Positions 1-7,765 are shown, counted from the stretch's first letter. The stretch is 9,167 bases of DNA from Bacillota bacterium (GCA_023458995.1 JAEWVV010000112.1:1-9167); one strand, 5' to 3'. The notes: generated from the letters alone by a model not told the origin. A program made the numbers and translations.

Positions 1-708
1 AAAAATGTTATTGAGCAAATCATTGAAAATGATACGATTGCGATGGAGAACAAAGAACCGATGTGTCAAGATACGGGCATGGTCGTTGTTTTTGTTGAAG
101 TAGGCTATGATATCCATTTAAATGGTGATTTATATGAGGCTATCAATGAAGGCATTAGACAAGCTTACCATGAAGGATTTTTAAGAAAAAGTGTGACAAA
201 ACATCCGATTACACGTGGTAATACCAATGATAATACACCTGGAATCATTCATGTGAAATTAGTCCCTGGAGATAAAGTGAAAATTACACTTGCACCAAAA
301 GGTGGTGGAAGTGAAAATATGAGTTTAGTTAAAATGCTTGTCCCATCGGATGGAGTAGCAGGAATTAAGAAATTAGTGCTACATACTATTTTTTATGCAG
401 GTGGAAAACCATGTCCTCCACTCGTTGTTGGTGTAGGTATCGGTGGGAATTTAGAAAAATCTGCTTTAATCGCAAAAGAAGCATTGATGCGAGATCTTCA
501 TGATGTTAATCCTGATCCTGTACTTGCAAAGCTTGAAGAAGAACTACTTCAGGAAATTAATGAATTAGGCGTTGGACCGATGGGATTTGGTGGTACGACA
601 ACTGCTCTTGCAGTTAAGATTAACAGTTACCCATGCCATATTGCATCACTCCCAGTTGCAGTAAATCTTCAATGTCATGCATCACGTCATAAAGAAAGAA
701 CAATATAG
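1..708 (+). CDS. Class I fumarate hydratase, alpha subunit (5' partial)
   Basis: Frame 1 is open from the first base to the TAG at 706-708, so the gene begins upstream; 235 codons are present and I estimate about 45 N-terminal residues are missing. The protein is the alpha (N-terminal-domain) subunit of the oxygen-sensitive [4Fe-4S] class I fumarase, which interconverts fumarate and (S)-malate in the cytoplasm. The three cluster cysteines are visible: in CQDTG (codon at 64), in KPCPP (codon at 412) and in LQCHA (codon at 673). The Asp of CQDTG is the expected catalytic acid region. Other family blocks are GGGSEN, VGVGIGG, LGVGPMGFGGTTTALAV and HIASLPVAV. The beta subunit follows within a few bases, as expected for two-gene fumarases in anaerobes. 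L(+)-tartrate dehydratase alpha is a paralogous alternative that sequence alone cannot fully exclude; fumarase is the more likely activity. The internal ATG at 43 is not the real start because homology continues upstream. Confidence 0.93.
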   Translation, partial: KNVIEQIIENDTIAMENKEPMCQDTGMVVVFVEVGYDIHLNGDLYEAINEGIRQAYHEGFLRKSVTKHPITRGNTNDNTPGIIHVKLVPGDKVKITLAPKGGGSENMSLVKMLVPSDGVAGIKKLVLHTIFYAGGKPCPPLVVGVGIGGNLEKSALIAKEALMRDLHDVNPDPVLAKLEEELLQEINELGVGPMGFGGTTTALAVKINSYPCHIASLPVAVNLQCHASRHKERTI

Positions 709-714
709 GGTGAA

Positions 715-1275
715 ATGATGAAAATAACAACTCCCATTACGAATAAACATATTGAATGCATGCGTGCTGGTGAAATTGTCTATATTACCGGTACGATTTA
801 TACAGGAAGAGATGCCGCACATAAGCGTCTTGTAGAGACACTTGAAAGAGGAGAAAAACTTCCCATCGATTTTAATGGACAAGTCATTTATTATGTTGGA
901 CCTACACCTGCAAAACCAGGACGTCCTATTGGATCATGTGGTCCAACATCGAGTTACCGAATGGATAAGTATTCAACACGTATGATGCAAGAAGGATTAA
1001 AAGTGATGATTGGAAAAGGCGATCGCTCCGATGAATTCATTAAAGATATGATTGACTTTAGGGGTGTTTATCTTCAAGCAGTTGGTGGTGCTGGTGCACT
1101 CTTATCTAGAAAAGTAAAAGCATCACAAGTCATCCTCTATGAAGACTTAGGTGCAGAGGCGATTTATAAACTTGAAGTTGAAGATTTTCCAGCGATTGTT
1201 ACCTATGATATCTATGGTGGAAACCTTATTACAGATGAGGTAAAAAAATACCAAACCAAATCAATTATCGATTAA
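715..1275 (+). CDS. Class I fumarate hydratase, beta subunit
   Basis: This 186-residue protein is the C-terminal-domain partner of the alpha subunit just upstream; together they form the fumarate/malate active site. Family blocks are the N-terminal TTPIT, TGRDAAHKR (30-38), GPTSSYRMD (76-84, with Thr78 and Arg82 in the positions of known active-site residues), GKG (100-102), EDLGAEAIY (143-151) and LEVEDFPAIV (153-162). The length is normal for the separate beta subunit. Only six bases separate it from the alpha stop, so the two are cotranscribed and probably translationally linked. Two tandem ATGs (715 and 718) are possible starts. The Shine-Dalgarno GGGTGA at 708-713 is spaced better for the second, so the true protein may begin MKITTPIT. 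The tartrate dehydratase beta subunit is the alternative reading. Confidence 0.93.
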   Translation: MMKITTPITNKHIECMRAGEIVYITGTIYTGRDAAHKRLVETLERGEKLPIDFNGQVIYYVGPTPAKPGRPIGSCGPTSSYRMDKYSTRMMQEGLKVMIGKGDRSDEFIKDMIDFRGVYLQAVGGAGALLSRKVKASQVILYEDLGAEAIYKLEVEDFPAIVTYDIYGGNLITDEVKKYQTKSIID

Positions 1276-1297
1276 GGAACGTTCATGCGTTCCTTTT
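1274..1297 (+). terminator. Rho-independent terminator after fumarase genes
   Basis: A perfect 8-bp inverted repeat, AAGGAACG (1274-1281) and CGTTCCTT (1288-1295), encloses a 6-base loop and runs into a short T-tract (1294-1297). The left arm overlaps the last two bases of the beta-subunit stop codon. The short T-run makes it a moderate terminator. Its position between the fumarase pair and the next promoter fits transcription end. Confidence 0.7.
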
Positions 1298-1301
1298 GAT
1301 T

Positions 1302-1330
1302 ATGTCAAAATAGAAAAAAGTCGATATAAT
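1302..1330 (+). promoter_or_regulatory. Sigma-A-type promoter for the EEP/M28 pair
   Basis: A perfect TATAAT at 1325-1330 lies 17 bases after ATGTCA (1302-1307), which matches 4 of 6 positions of TTGACA. It sits just after the fumarase terminator. About 25 bases downstream of the -10 box is the AGGAGG ribosome site (1341-1346) of the next gene. Confidence 0.65.
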
Positions 1331-1354
1331 AGAAATACTAAGGAGGAATTACCT

Positions 1355-2443
1355 GTGAAATTTGTTAAAATTGTCTTTATCGTTTTACTTTCAATCGTTC
1401 TCCTTTTAGGTGTAGCTTTAGCTGTTTTAACAATTCTTGAGTATCGACCTAAAGATATTGAAGAAGTGCCAGTTGAAAATAATCAAACACGTTTAGTATC
1501 TCTAAATCAAGAACTCAGTATGATGACATTTAATATGGGGTATGCTGGACTTGGTGAAGATGAAGATTTCATTATGGATGGTGGAAAACAAGGTATACCT
1601 TCAAGTAGAGAAGTTGTTACATCATATTTTGATGGTATTAAAGAAATACTTTCATCAAATCCATCTGATTTTTATTTAATGCAAGAGGTTGACCTAAAGT
1701 CTAGAAGAAGTTATGATGTCGATCAAGTATTAGGGATTACACATGAATTAGGGGAATCCTTTAGTACACAGTTTGCCTATAACTTTAAATCTGTTTTTGT
1801 GCCATTTCCTGTATCATTAACCGATTATCTTGGTTATGTTGAAAGTGGTATAGCAACATATACGAAATACCAGGTTGATGATGCAAAACGTTATCAGTTT
1901 CCAGGAGCATTTAGTTGGCCACTTAGAATCGCAAATTTAAAGCGTGCGATGATGGTTTCAACAATTGATATTGAAGATAGCGAACATGATCTTATTATCG
2001 TGAACCTACATATGTCAGCCTATGATGCATCTGGTACACTTAGAGAACAAGAAATGGCTTTCTTAAAGGAATTTCTTAGTGAACAAAAGACGTTAGGAAA
2101 TTATGTTATTGTCGGTGGTGACTTCAATCAAACGTTCCCTGGTGCATCAGATGTTTATCCTGTTCAAGAAGGTTTATGGGAAGCATATCCAATTGAAGAT
2201 GATTTCTTACCCGATGGATATGAATTTATGTACGATTTAACAAATCCATCGTGTCGCTTACTGAATCAACCCTATGATCCAAATGATGATATGACTCAGT
2301 ATTATATTATCGATGGTTTTATCGTTTCTGATAATATCGAAGTCATTCCTTATGACGAAACGGTCTTAGGTGCAAAAACACTCAATTATGATTTTATGCA
2401 TTCTGATCATAATCCTGTAGTACTTAAATTCAAATTAAACTAA
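1355..2443 (+). CDS. Membrane-anchored endonuclease/exonuclease/phosphatase (EEP) family protein
   Basis: A 362-residue Mg-dependent phosphoesterase of the DNase I/EEP fold. An N-terminal hydrophobic helix (about residues 4-28) with few charges before it should anchor the catalytic domain outside the membrane. The full set of EEP motifs is present: Asn60 in TFNMGY, Glu111 in MQEVD, His219 in VNLHMS, Asp256 and Asn258 in GGDFNQT, Asp320 in IDGFIVS, and Asp351-His352 in HSDHNPV. It should therefore be catalytically competent. The substrate cannot be told from sequence: extracellular nucleic acid, a phospholipid headgroup (sphingomyelinase/phosphoinositide-like) or another phosphodiester are all possible. 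The start is GTG at 1355, chosen because AGGAGG lies eight bases upstream and the hydrophobic helix follows directly. An M28 peptidase gene starts 12 bases after the stop, suggesting an envelope-hydrolase operon. Confidence 0.87.
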   Translation: MKFVKIVFIVLLSIVLLLGVALAVLTILEYRPKDIEEVPVENNQTRLVSLNQELSMMTFNMGYAGLGEDEDFIMDGGKQGIPSSREVVTSYFDGIKEILSSNPSDFYLMQEVDLKSRRSYDVDQVLGITHELGESFSTQFAYNFKSVFVPFPVSLTDYLGYVESGIATYTKYQVDDAKRYQFPGAFSWPLRIANLKRAMMVSTIDIEDSEHDLIIVNLHMSAYDASGTLREQEMAFLKEFLSEQKTLGNYVIVGGDFNQTFPGASDVYPVQEGLWEAYPIEDDFLPDGYEFMYDLTNPSCRLLNQPYDPNDDMTQYYIIDGFIVSDNIEVIPYDETVLGAKTLNYDFMHSDHNPVVLKFKLN

Positions 2444-2455
2444 GAGGATAGGGAA

Positions 2456-3655
2456 ATGAACTTAAAAGATAAGCAAAATGAAGTATTTGAACGTGTTAAC
2501 TTTTTAATTAAAAAACATGGTCCAAGATTGGCTGGTAGCAATGCTAGTTTAGATTGTGCAGATGATCTTTATGATGAGATTGAAACCTTTACCGATAAGA
2601 CAAAAAAGGAAGATTTTTATGTCTATCAAGGTGCTTTTCTTGGTTGGATCAAGATTCTTGTTTTCTCTTATATACTTGGAGTCGTCTTTCTATGGCTAAA
2701 TTATCCAATCATATCGTTAATCCTTGCGCTATTTTCGATTCTTGTTTTATCGCTTCAATTTTTTCTATACTTGCCACTTTTAGACAAGTTTTATCCAAAG
2801 AAAAAAGCACGAAACGTTTACGGAATTATTGAACCTACAAAAGAAGTTAAACAACAAGTCATCATCAGTGGACATCATGATAGTGCACATGTCTTTAATT
2901 TCTTTATTCATCAACCTAACTTGTATAATTTAAGAACAACAGGTTCAATTGCACTTGTTATTTTACTGATAGTTTTATCGCTTTTTTCTTCCATTTTTCA
3001 AAGTGCTTTGATTGTGCAATTGACATCCAAGATTATCATGTCTTTAGGTGTTTTATTGGTGGGTCAAATGTGGTTTTTCTCCTCTAAAAAAGCAGCACCT
3101 GGAGCAGGTGATAATCTAATTGCTTCATCGGTTGCAATTACACTGGGTAAACACTTTAAAGACTTAAGAGATCAAAATAAGGGCTTAGAGCATACACGTC
3201 TAATCATCGCAAGTTTCGATGCTGAAGAAGAAGGATTAAGAGGTGCTCGTGCATTTGCTAAAAAGCATGAAGATCATTTTAAAAAGATGAAAACATATTT
3301 ACTCAATATGGACTGTCTGTATGATGAAAATGAATTATTCTTCTTAACATCAGACTTAAATGATTTTGTTAAACTTGATGAAAATCTAGCAAATGAACTT
3401 GTTGGAGTGGCAAGCAAGCTTGGTATTAAAACAAAAACACAAAAACAAGCGTTTCTTACAGGTGGAACTGATGCTGCTGAACTCGCTAAAAAGGGTGTTT
3501 CTGCAACTACTTTGATCGGTATGCCATGGACAAATAGTTCTCGAAGTAATGTCTACCATACACCATCTGATACACTCGATCACGTCAGTCCTAAAGTAGT
3601 TATGGATACACTTTCCATCTATGAAAGATGGATTATTGAAAAGGACATGATTTAA
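2456..3655 (+). CDS. Membrane-embedded M28-family zinc metallopeptidase
   Basis: A 399-residue protein of the M28 (aminopeptidase Y/glutaminyl cyclase-like) family. It opens with the family's HGPRLAGS block (21-28). The expected two-zinc centre is complete: His140 in SGHHDS, Asp219 in PGAGDN, Glu257/Glu258 in FDAEEEGLRG (general base and ligand), Asp286 in LNMDC and His368 in VYHTPSD. Four hydrophobic segments are visible at about 62-80, 84-106, 163-183 and 189-209. The first pair precedes the first zinc ligand; the second pair interrupts the catalytic domain between His140 and Asp219. An even number in each case keeps all ligands on one side of the membrane. The likely role is trimming peptides at the cell surface or membrane, with the partner EEP enzyme upstream; the substrate is unknown. 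Ribosome site AGAGGA/AGGG lies at 2443-2453. No terminator is seen after the stop. Confidence 0.88.
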   Translation: MNLKDKQNEVFERVNFLIKKHGPRLAGSNASLDCADDLYDEIETFTDKTKKEDFYVYQGAFLGWIKILVFSYILGVVFLWLNYPIISLILALFSILVLSLQFFLYLPLLDKFYPKKKARNVYGIIEPTKEVKQQVIISGHHDSAHVFNFFIHQPNLYNLRTTGSIALVILLIVLSLFSSIFQSALIVQLTSKIIMSLGVLLVGQMWFFSSKKAAPGAGDNLIASSVAITLGKHFKDLRDQNKGLEHTRLIIASFDAEEEGLRGARAFAKKHEDHFKKMKTYLLNMDCLYDENELFFLTSDLNDFVKLDENLANELVGVASKLGIKTKTQKQAFLTGGTDAAELAKKGVSATTLIGMPWTNSSRSNVYHTPSDTLDHVSPKVVMDTLSIYERWIIEKDMI

Positions 3656-3663
3656 TACGCATT

Positions 3664-3691
3664 TTTACTCAGTTTTCATCTATGATATAAT
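3664..3691 (+). promoter_or_regulatory. Extended -10 promoter for Nudix/acyltransferase operon
   Basis: The string TGATATAAT (3683-3691) is a TGn-extended perfect -10 box. A weak -35 candidate, TTTACT (3664-3669, 4 of 6 matches), lies 16 bases upstream. The Nudix ribosome site (GAGGT, 3711-3715) and its ATG at 3721 follow. Confidence 0.65.
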
Positions 3692-3720
3692 GTTAATATG
3701 CATCTTAATAGAGGTCTATT

Positions 3721-4260
3721 ATGAAAGAAACTACATTAAAACATGATAAAAAATACGAATGTTCATTTTTAAAACTTTATGAGGATGATGTTTTATTAAA
3801 CAACGGCAAAAAAAGTAAACGTGTTGTCGTCGAACATCCAGGAGGAGCGTGTGTCCTTCCTATTTTACCTGATGGGAAAATCATTTTAACGAAACAGTAT
3901 CGTTATCCGATCAAGCAAATTAGTATCGAAATACCAGCAGGTAAAAAAGATGATATTCATGAAGATAGTCTTCTTTGTGCGACAAGAGAACTTGAAGAAG
4001 AAACAGGTTATGCATCAGATAGAATTGAACATATGTATACATTCTATCCATGTGTAGGTTATTCTGATGAAAAACTAGATATATTTGTTGCCAAAAACTG
4101 TTATAAAGTGATTTCTCCTAAACCCATGGATGATGATGAAAATATTGATCTTCTCATTATTGATCAACATGAAGTTAAAAAGTTAATGAACGAAAAGAAA
4201 ATTACCGATGGAAAAACCATTATTGCGTTACAGTATTATTTATTAGGTAACAAATTATGA
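3721..4260 (+). CDS. Nudix hydrolase, ADP-ribose pyrophosphatase-like
   Basis: A 179-residue Nudix protein resembling the NudF/ADP-ribose pyrophosphatase group, which splits ADP-ribose to AMP and ribose 5-phosphate in the cytoplasm. Supporting blocks are the N-terminal strand with VVVEHPGGACVLPI (35-48), KQYRYPIKQISIEIPAGK (58-75), the Nudix helix ending RELEEETGY (89-97), the downstream CVGYSDEKLDIFVA and the C-terminal DGKTIIALQYYL. Oddity: the Nudix box is normally G-x5-E-x7-REUxEExGU, but here Gly74 and Glu81 are separated by six residues, one too many. The metal-binding Glu90, Glu93 and Glu94 are all present, so activity is still plausible. The gene overlaps the next by four bases (ATGA), implying translational coupling with the acyltransferase. 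The exact substrate is inferred only from family resemblance. Confidence 0.88.
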   Translation: MKETTLKHDKKYECSFLKLYEDDVLLNNGKKSKRVVVEHPGGACVLPILPDGKIILTKQYRYPIKQISIEIPAGKKDDIHEDSLLCATRELEEETGYASDRIEHMYTFYPCVGYSDEKLDIFVAKNCYKVISPKPMDDDENIDLLIIDQHEVKKLMNEKKITDGKTIIALQYYLLGNKL

Positions 4261-5405
4261 AAAAAACACGATTAGATATTCAACAAGATATACTTTTAGC
4301 TATAGTTAGACCTTTCGTGCATCTATGGATGCATAAAGATAGTAAACGAAAAGTCTTTAAAGGTGAGGGCATCGATTTTAAACGAAGAGAGCCTTATATC
4401 ATGCTTGCAAATCATACGTTTATGTTTGATGTCATCCACATACCAATGCCTTTCAAAAAGGTTTCTTTTATTGTTGCTAATCAGACACTTTTCAAGAAGA
4501 AAGCAACCAAGTTTTTAGTCAGTCAAGTGGCTCATGTGATTAGTAAACAAAAAGGTCAAAGCGATATGTCAACCGTTAGAGAATTAATCGGAGCTGTTAG
4601 AAGAGGTTATCCTATTTTAATATTTCCAGAAGGTGATATGACCTTTTTTGGTGAAACTGGACGTCTTGAAGAATCGACCATGAAGTTGATTAAAAAGTTA
4701 GAAATTGACGTGATTACATGCAATGTAAAAGGCGGCTATTTATCTAAACCTAGATGGGCTACAGGTAAACGAAAGAAAAGATATGCAGAGTATCACTATG
4801 AAATGACGATACCAAAAGACAAAATAAAGAGTATGACTGTTGATGAAATTAGTGAAACAGTCAATAAAGCACTTTATCATAATGCTTATGATTTCCAACG
4901 TGAACACATGATTAAACATCCTGGGAATAAACTTGCAGAAGGTTTTGAGGATGTCGTTTATGTATGTCCAGAATGTGAAAGTATCAATAGTATTCATACA
5001 TCAGGTAATGATATTAAGTGTAGTTCTTGTCATAAAGAGGGATACATTGATGATTACGGATTTATAAAAGGTTTTAAATACGATAACTTGATTGACTGGA
5101 ATAAATTTCAACGAAACTTTGATCATCAACTCAAAGAATCATCATTTGAAACACATGCTTTTCTTTATTTTGTTAATGAAGAAAACTTAAGTCTTGAACA
5201 AATAGGAGATGTACGTTTATCCTATCAAAATAAACACTTTTTAGTAGAAGGTAGTTATGCACAAGACATTCAAGTTGATCGAATTGTTAACCCGACATTA
5301 ACGATGCGTCGTGACTTTTCGTTCTTTTATGATGGAAAAAACTACCTTTTTAAACTTGAACATTTTGGTCAACGTTTCTTAAGAGTAACCCAAGATAAAT
5401 ACTAA
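4257..5405 (+). CDS. PlsC-like acyltransferase with C-terminal zinc ribbon and extra domain
   Basis: A 382-residue protein. The N-terminal 200 residues are an acyltransferase of the lysophosphatidate (PlsC/AGPAT) superfamily, with the catalytic NHTFMFD (Asn52-His53 to Asp58, the H-x4-D motif) and FPEG (123-126). Such enzymes transfer an acyl chain to a lysophospholipid at the inner membrane. The usual FPEGxR arginine is missing (FPEGDMTFFGETG), so the acceptor may differ. After about residue 235 comes a four-cysteine zinc ribbon: CPEC (237-240) and CSSC (255-258), 14 residues apart. The last 110 residues are rich in predicted strands (for example FSFFYDGKNYLFKL) and are of unknown fold to me. 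Typical PlsC proteins are about 240 residues, so roughly 140 residues are an addition. The start codon overlaps the Nudix stop. No clear transmembrane helix is seen, so it is probably peripheral to the membrane. Confidence 0.8.
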   Translation: MKKTRLDIQQDILLAIVRPFVHLWMHKDSKRKVFKGEGIDFKRREPYIMLANHTFMFDVIHIPMPFKKVSFIVANQTLFKKKATKFLVSQVAHVISKQKGQSDMSTVRELIGAVRRGYPILIFPEGDMTFFGETGRLEESTMKLIKKLEIDVITCNVKGGYLSKPRWATGKRKKRYAEYHYEMTIPKDKIKSMTVDEISETVNKALYHNAYDFQREHMIKHPGNKLAEGFEDVVYVCPECESINSIHTSGNDIKCSSCHKEGYIDDYGFIKGFKYDNLIDWNKFQRNFDHQLKESSFETHAFLYFVNEENLSLEQIGDVRLSYQNKHFLVEGSYAQDIQVDRIVNPTLTMRRDFSFFYDGKNYLFKLEHFGQRFLRVTQDKY

Positions 5406-5422
5406 AAATAAACACAAGGGTA

Positions 5423-5451
5423 TGGAATTGTAAGCCCTTTCATTGTATAAT
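5423..5451 (+). promoter_or_regulatory. Promoter of tdh-kbl
   Basis: A perfect TATAAT at 5446-5451 lies 17 bases after a poor -35 (TGGAAT, 5423-5428; 3 of 6 matches). The weak -35 suggests a promoter open to regulation. The cre-like palindrome (5429-5442) fills the spacer. The tdh ribosome site is AAGGAGA at 5479-5485. The rest of the 90-base gap holds no gene. Confidence 0.6.
5429..5442 (+). promoter_or_regulatory. cre-like operator (CcpA site) in the tdh promoter
   Basis: TGTAAGCCCTTTCA matches the catabolite-responsive element consensus TGWNANCGNTNWCA at every fixed position except the central G, which is C here. It lies between the -35 and -10 boxes, where bound CcpA would block RNA polymerase. 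The inference is that threonine breakdown is repressed when a preferred sugar is available. No CcpA gene is in the window, so the regulator itself is assumed. Confidence 0.5.
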
Positions 5452-5495
5452 AGAATTAATGACATGTTCGATGCCTAGAAGGAGATTTTTTTACT

Positions 5496-6536
5496 ATGGA
5501 AATGAAGGCTTATATTAAAGAAACACGTGACGTAGGCTTTAAGAAAGTCACAAAACAAGTTCCTGATAACCTTAAACCAGACGAAGTGTTGATTAAAGTG
5601 CTTGCGACTTCAATTTGTGGAACAGACGTTCATATTTACAAATGGGATCGCTGGAGTCAAGGTCGGATTAAACCACCACTAACAGTTGGTCATGAATTTT
5701 CTGGCCGGGTTATTAAAATCGGATCAGAGGTAAAAAATATAAAAATTGGTGATATCGTCTCTGCTGAAACACACATCGTATGTGGAAAATGTGAGTTCTG
5801 TCTAAGAGGGGAATATCATGTTTGCGAAAATACGAAAATTATTGGTGTTGATACAGATGGTTGTTTTGCAGAATATGCAAAAATGCCAGCTTATAATTTG
5901 ATTGTCAACCATACAAATACAGAACCAAAATATTTATCAATCCAAGAACCACTGGGAAATGCTGTTCATACCATGCTTCATTTTGACATTGTCGATAAGA
6001 CAGTCGCAGTTGTTGGTTGTGGTCCTATTGGTTTAATGGGAGTAAACATTGCAAAAGCAATGAAATCGAAAAAGATTATAGCGATTGAAGTGAATGACTA
6101 CAGAATTAAACTTGCAAAAGAACTTGGTGCTGATGTTGTAATCAATCCTTTAAAAGAAGACGTTATTAAGCGTGTTTTAGAAGAAACAGATGGTCGTGGT
6201 GTTGATGTAGTCACTGAATTTTCAGGAAACAAACAAGCCATTGAACAAGCATTTAAATATGTTAAAGCTGGCGGAAAGATGTCCATGCTTGGTATAACAA
6301 GTTCAAATATTGAAATTGATTTATCCAATGATGTTGTTTTTAAAGGAGTTAGTATCTACGGTGTAGTTGGTAGAAGAATGTTTGAAACTTGGGATCAACT
6401 CACGAAGATGATTAAAGATAAACAACTAGATTTAGAAAAAATCATTACCCATTTCTACCCATTTGATCAAATGGAAGAAGCTATGGCTAAAATGATTTCT
6501 GGTAACAGCGGTAAAGTTGTTCTCGTTTTAGAATAG
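5496..6536 (+). CDS. tdh: L-threonine 3-dehydrogenase
   Basis: A 346-residue zinc-containing medium-chain dehydrogenase that oxidises L-threonine with NAD+ to 2-amino-3-oxobutyrate in the cytoplasm. The catalytic zinc region is SICGTDVHIYKWDRW (39-53; Cys41, with Thr43 and His46 as relay residues) followed by GHEFSG (His66-Glu67). The WDRWSQGRIKPP stretch is characteristic of Tdh rather than of other sorbitol/alcohol dehydrogenases. The structural zinc uses Cys96, Cys99, Cys102 and Cys110. The Rossmann loop is GCGPIG (174-179), and the acidic Glu198 at the end of the next strand favours NAD over NADP. The length agrees with E. coli Tdh (341). The start at 5496 lies 10 bases from a good ribosome site; a second Met two codons later is too far from it. 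The unstable product is passed to the next gene's enzyme, encoded nine bases downstream. Confidence 0.96.
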   Translation: MEMKAYIKETRDVGFKKVTKQVPDNLKPDEVLIKVLATSICGTDVHIYKWDRWSQGRIKPPLTVGHEFSGRVIKIGSEVKNIKIGDIVSAETHIVCGKCEFCLRGEYHVCENTKIIGVDTDGCFAEYAKMPAYNLIVNHTNTEPKYLSIQEPLGNAVHTMLHFDIVDKTVAVVGCGPIGLMGVNIAKAMKSKKIIAIEVNDYRIKLAKELGADVVINPLKEDVIKRVLEETDGRGVDVVTEFSGNKQAIEQAFKYVKAGGKMSMLGITSSNIEIDLSNDVVFKGVSIYGVVGRRMFETWDQLTKMIKDKQLDLEKIITHFYPFDQMEEAMAKMISGNSGKVVLVLE

Positions 6537-6545
6537 GGAGGTATT

Positions 6546-7724
6546 ATGGCTACTCTTAATGACAAACTACAAGCACTCAAAGATCAAGGAACCTATCGTA
6601 TACTTCCAGTAAACGAAGGTCCATGTGATGCGATCATCACATTAAACGGTTGTGATGTAATCAATCTATCATCCAATAACTATCTTGGTTTTGCAAATCA
6701 TCCCAGATTAAAAGAAGCTGCAAAGAAAGCCATCGATACTTATGGTGTTGGTGCTGGTGCAGTCAGAACCATTGTAGGTAACATGGATATCCATGAGAAA
6801 CTTGATGAAGTGATTGCAAAATTCAAACATGAAGAAGCAGCGCTTGTCTTCCAATCTGGATTTGCATGCAATGCTGGTGTGATTCAAGCTATCACAGATG
6901 AAAAAGATTTAATTATCTCTGATGAACTCAATCATGCATCAATCATTGATGGTGTTCGTCTTTCTAAAGCAGATCGTGCAGTCTTTAAACATTCTAATAT
7001 GGAAGATTTAGAGCGTGTTTTAATCGAAAAAAGAGATCAATACGAAAATGTTCTAATCATCACAGATGGAGTTTTTTCTATGGATGGTGATATTGCAAAA
7101 TTACCGGAAATTGTTAAGCTTGCTAAGAAATATAATGCTTTGACATATGTCGATGATGCACATGGATCAGGTGTTTTGGGTCGCTCAGGTAGAGGAACAG
7201 TTGACCATTTCAATCTTCATGGTCAAGTTGATTTCATCATTGGAACGCTTTCTAAAGCGATTGGTGTTGTTGGTGGCTATGTATGTGGATCTAAAGTATC
7301 AAAAGATTGGTTACTCCATCGAGGAAGACCACTATTGTTCTCTACAGCGATGATGCCGTCTGCAGCAGCAGCCATTATTGAAGCATTTAAAATGCTTGAA
7401 GAAACAACAGAATATACCGATAAACTTTGGGATAATGCAAAATACTTCAAGCAAAAACTAATTCAAAAAGGTTTTGATATTGGTCATAGTGAAACACCAA
7501 TTACACCGATTATGATTGGTGATGAAGCAAAGACAATCTCATTTTCAAAAGAACTCTTAAAACGTGGTGTTTATGTATCTGGTATCGTATTTCCTACAGT
7601 TGCTCGTGGTAAAGGTAGAATTCGTTGTATGGTATCAGCTCTTCACACAAAAGAAATGCTTGATAAAGCAGTAGAAATTATCGATCAAACAGCAAAAGAT
7701 ATGGGAATTTCACCATATATTTAA
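6546..7724 (+). CDS. kbl: Glycine C-acetyltransferase (2-amino-3-ketobutyrate CoA ligase)
   Basis: A 392-residue pyridoxal-phosphate enzyme of the alpha-oxoamine synthase family. It cleaves 2-amino-3-oxobutyrate with CoA to glycine and acetyl-CoA, or runs in reverse. Visible family features: [12 protein letters not shown] (42-53), [20 protein letters not shown] (67-86), a His in the [11 protein letters not shown] block (His130, stacking on the cofactor), [10 protein letters not shown] (173-182), YVDDAHGSG (201-209; Asp204 and His206 contact PLP) and the Schiff-base lysine in GTLSKAIG (Lys237). Close relatives include BioF (8-amino-7-oxononanoate synthase) and 5-aminolevulinate synthase; the tdh gene immediately upstream settles the assignment. 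The ribosome site GGAGG (6537-6541) abuts the tdh stop, with a short 4-base spacer to the ATG. No convincing terminator lies directly after the stop. Confidence 0.96.
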   Translation: MATLNDKLQALKDQGTYRILPVNEGPCDAIITLNGCDVINLSSNNYLGFANHPRLKEAAKKAIDTYGVGAGAVRTIVGNMDIHEKLDEVIAKFKHEEAALVFQSGFACNAGVIQAITDEKDLIISDELNHASIIDGVRLSKADRAVFKHSNMEDLERVLIEKRDQYENVLIITDGVFSMDGDIAKLPEIVKLAKKYNALTYVDDAHGSGVLGRSGRGTVDHFNLHGQVDFIIGTLSKAIGVVGGYVCGSKVSKDWLLHRGRPLLFSTAMMPSAAAAIIEAFKMLEETTEYTDKLWDNAKYFKQKLIQKGFDIGHSETPITPIMIGDEAKTISFSKELLKRGVYVSGIVFPTVARGKGRIRCMVSALHTKEMLDKAVEIIDQTAKDMGISPYI

Positions 7725-7756
7725 TATAAAAATAACATATTTTAGACCTCTTGTCA

Positions 7757-7765
7757 TGTTACAAT
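7757..7765 (+). promoter_or_regulatory. Extended -10 promoter for the ODP-like/GGDEF-like gene
   Basis: TGTTACAAT is a TGn-extended -10 box (TACAAT, 5 of 6 matches). No good -35 is seen at the right distance; TTTAGA (7741-7746) is too close. Transcription would begin near 7772, only about ten bases before the ribosome site. Confidence 0.4.

Noticed and set aside
682..882. Minus-strand open frame across the fumarase subunit junction
   Set aside because: It overlaps two strongly supported genes, has no ribosome site and its translation resembles no family I recognise; the other overlapping open frames (2644-2832, 3386-3583, 4740-4997, 6098-6328, 7147-7353) were rejected for the same reason.
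5416..5439. AAGGG ... CCCTT inverted repeat as a terminator after the acyltransferase
   Set aside because: The stem is only 5 bp with a 14-base loop and no T-tract; the right arm is better explained as part of the cre-like site and promoter.
5496..6536. Tdh as a generic sorbitol or alcohol dehydrogenase
   Set aside because: The Tdh-specific WDRWSQ region and the adjoining kbl gene favour threonine dehydrogenase.
7728..7745. AT-only near-palindrome after kbl (TAAAAATA / TATTTTA) as a terminator
   Set aside because: No G or C pairs and imperfect arms; too unstable to act as a Rho-independent terminator.
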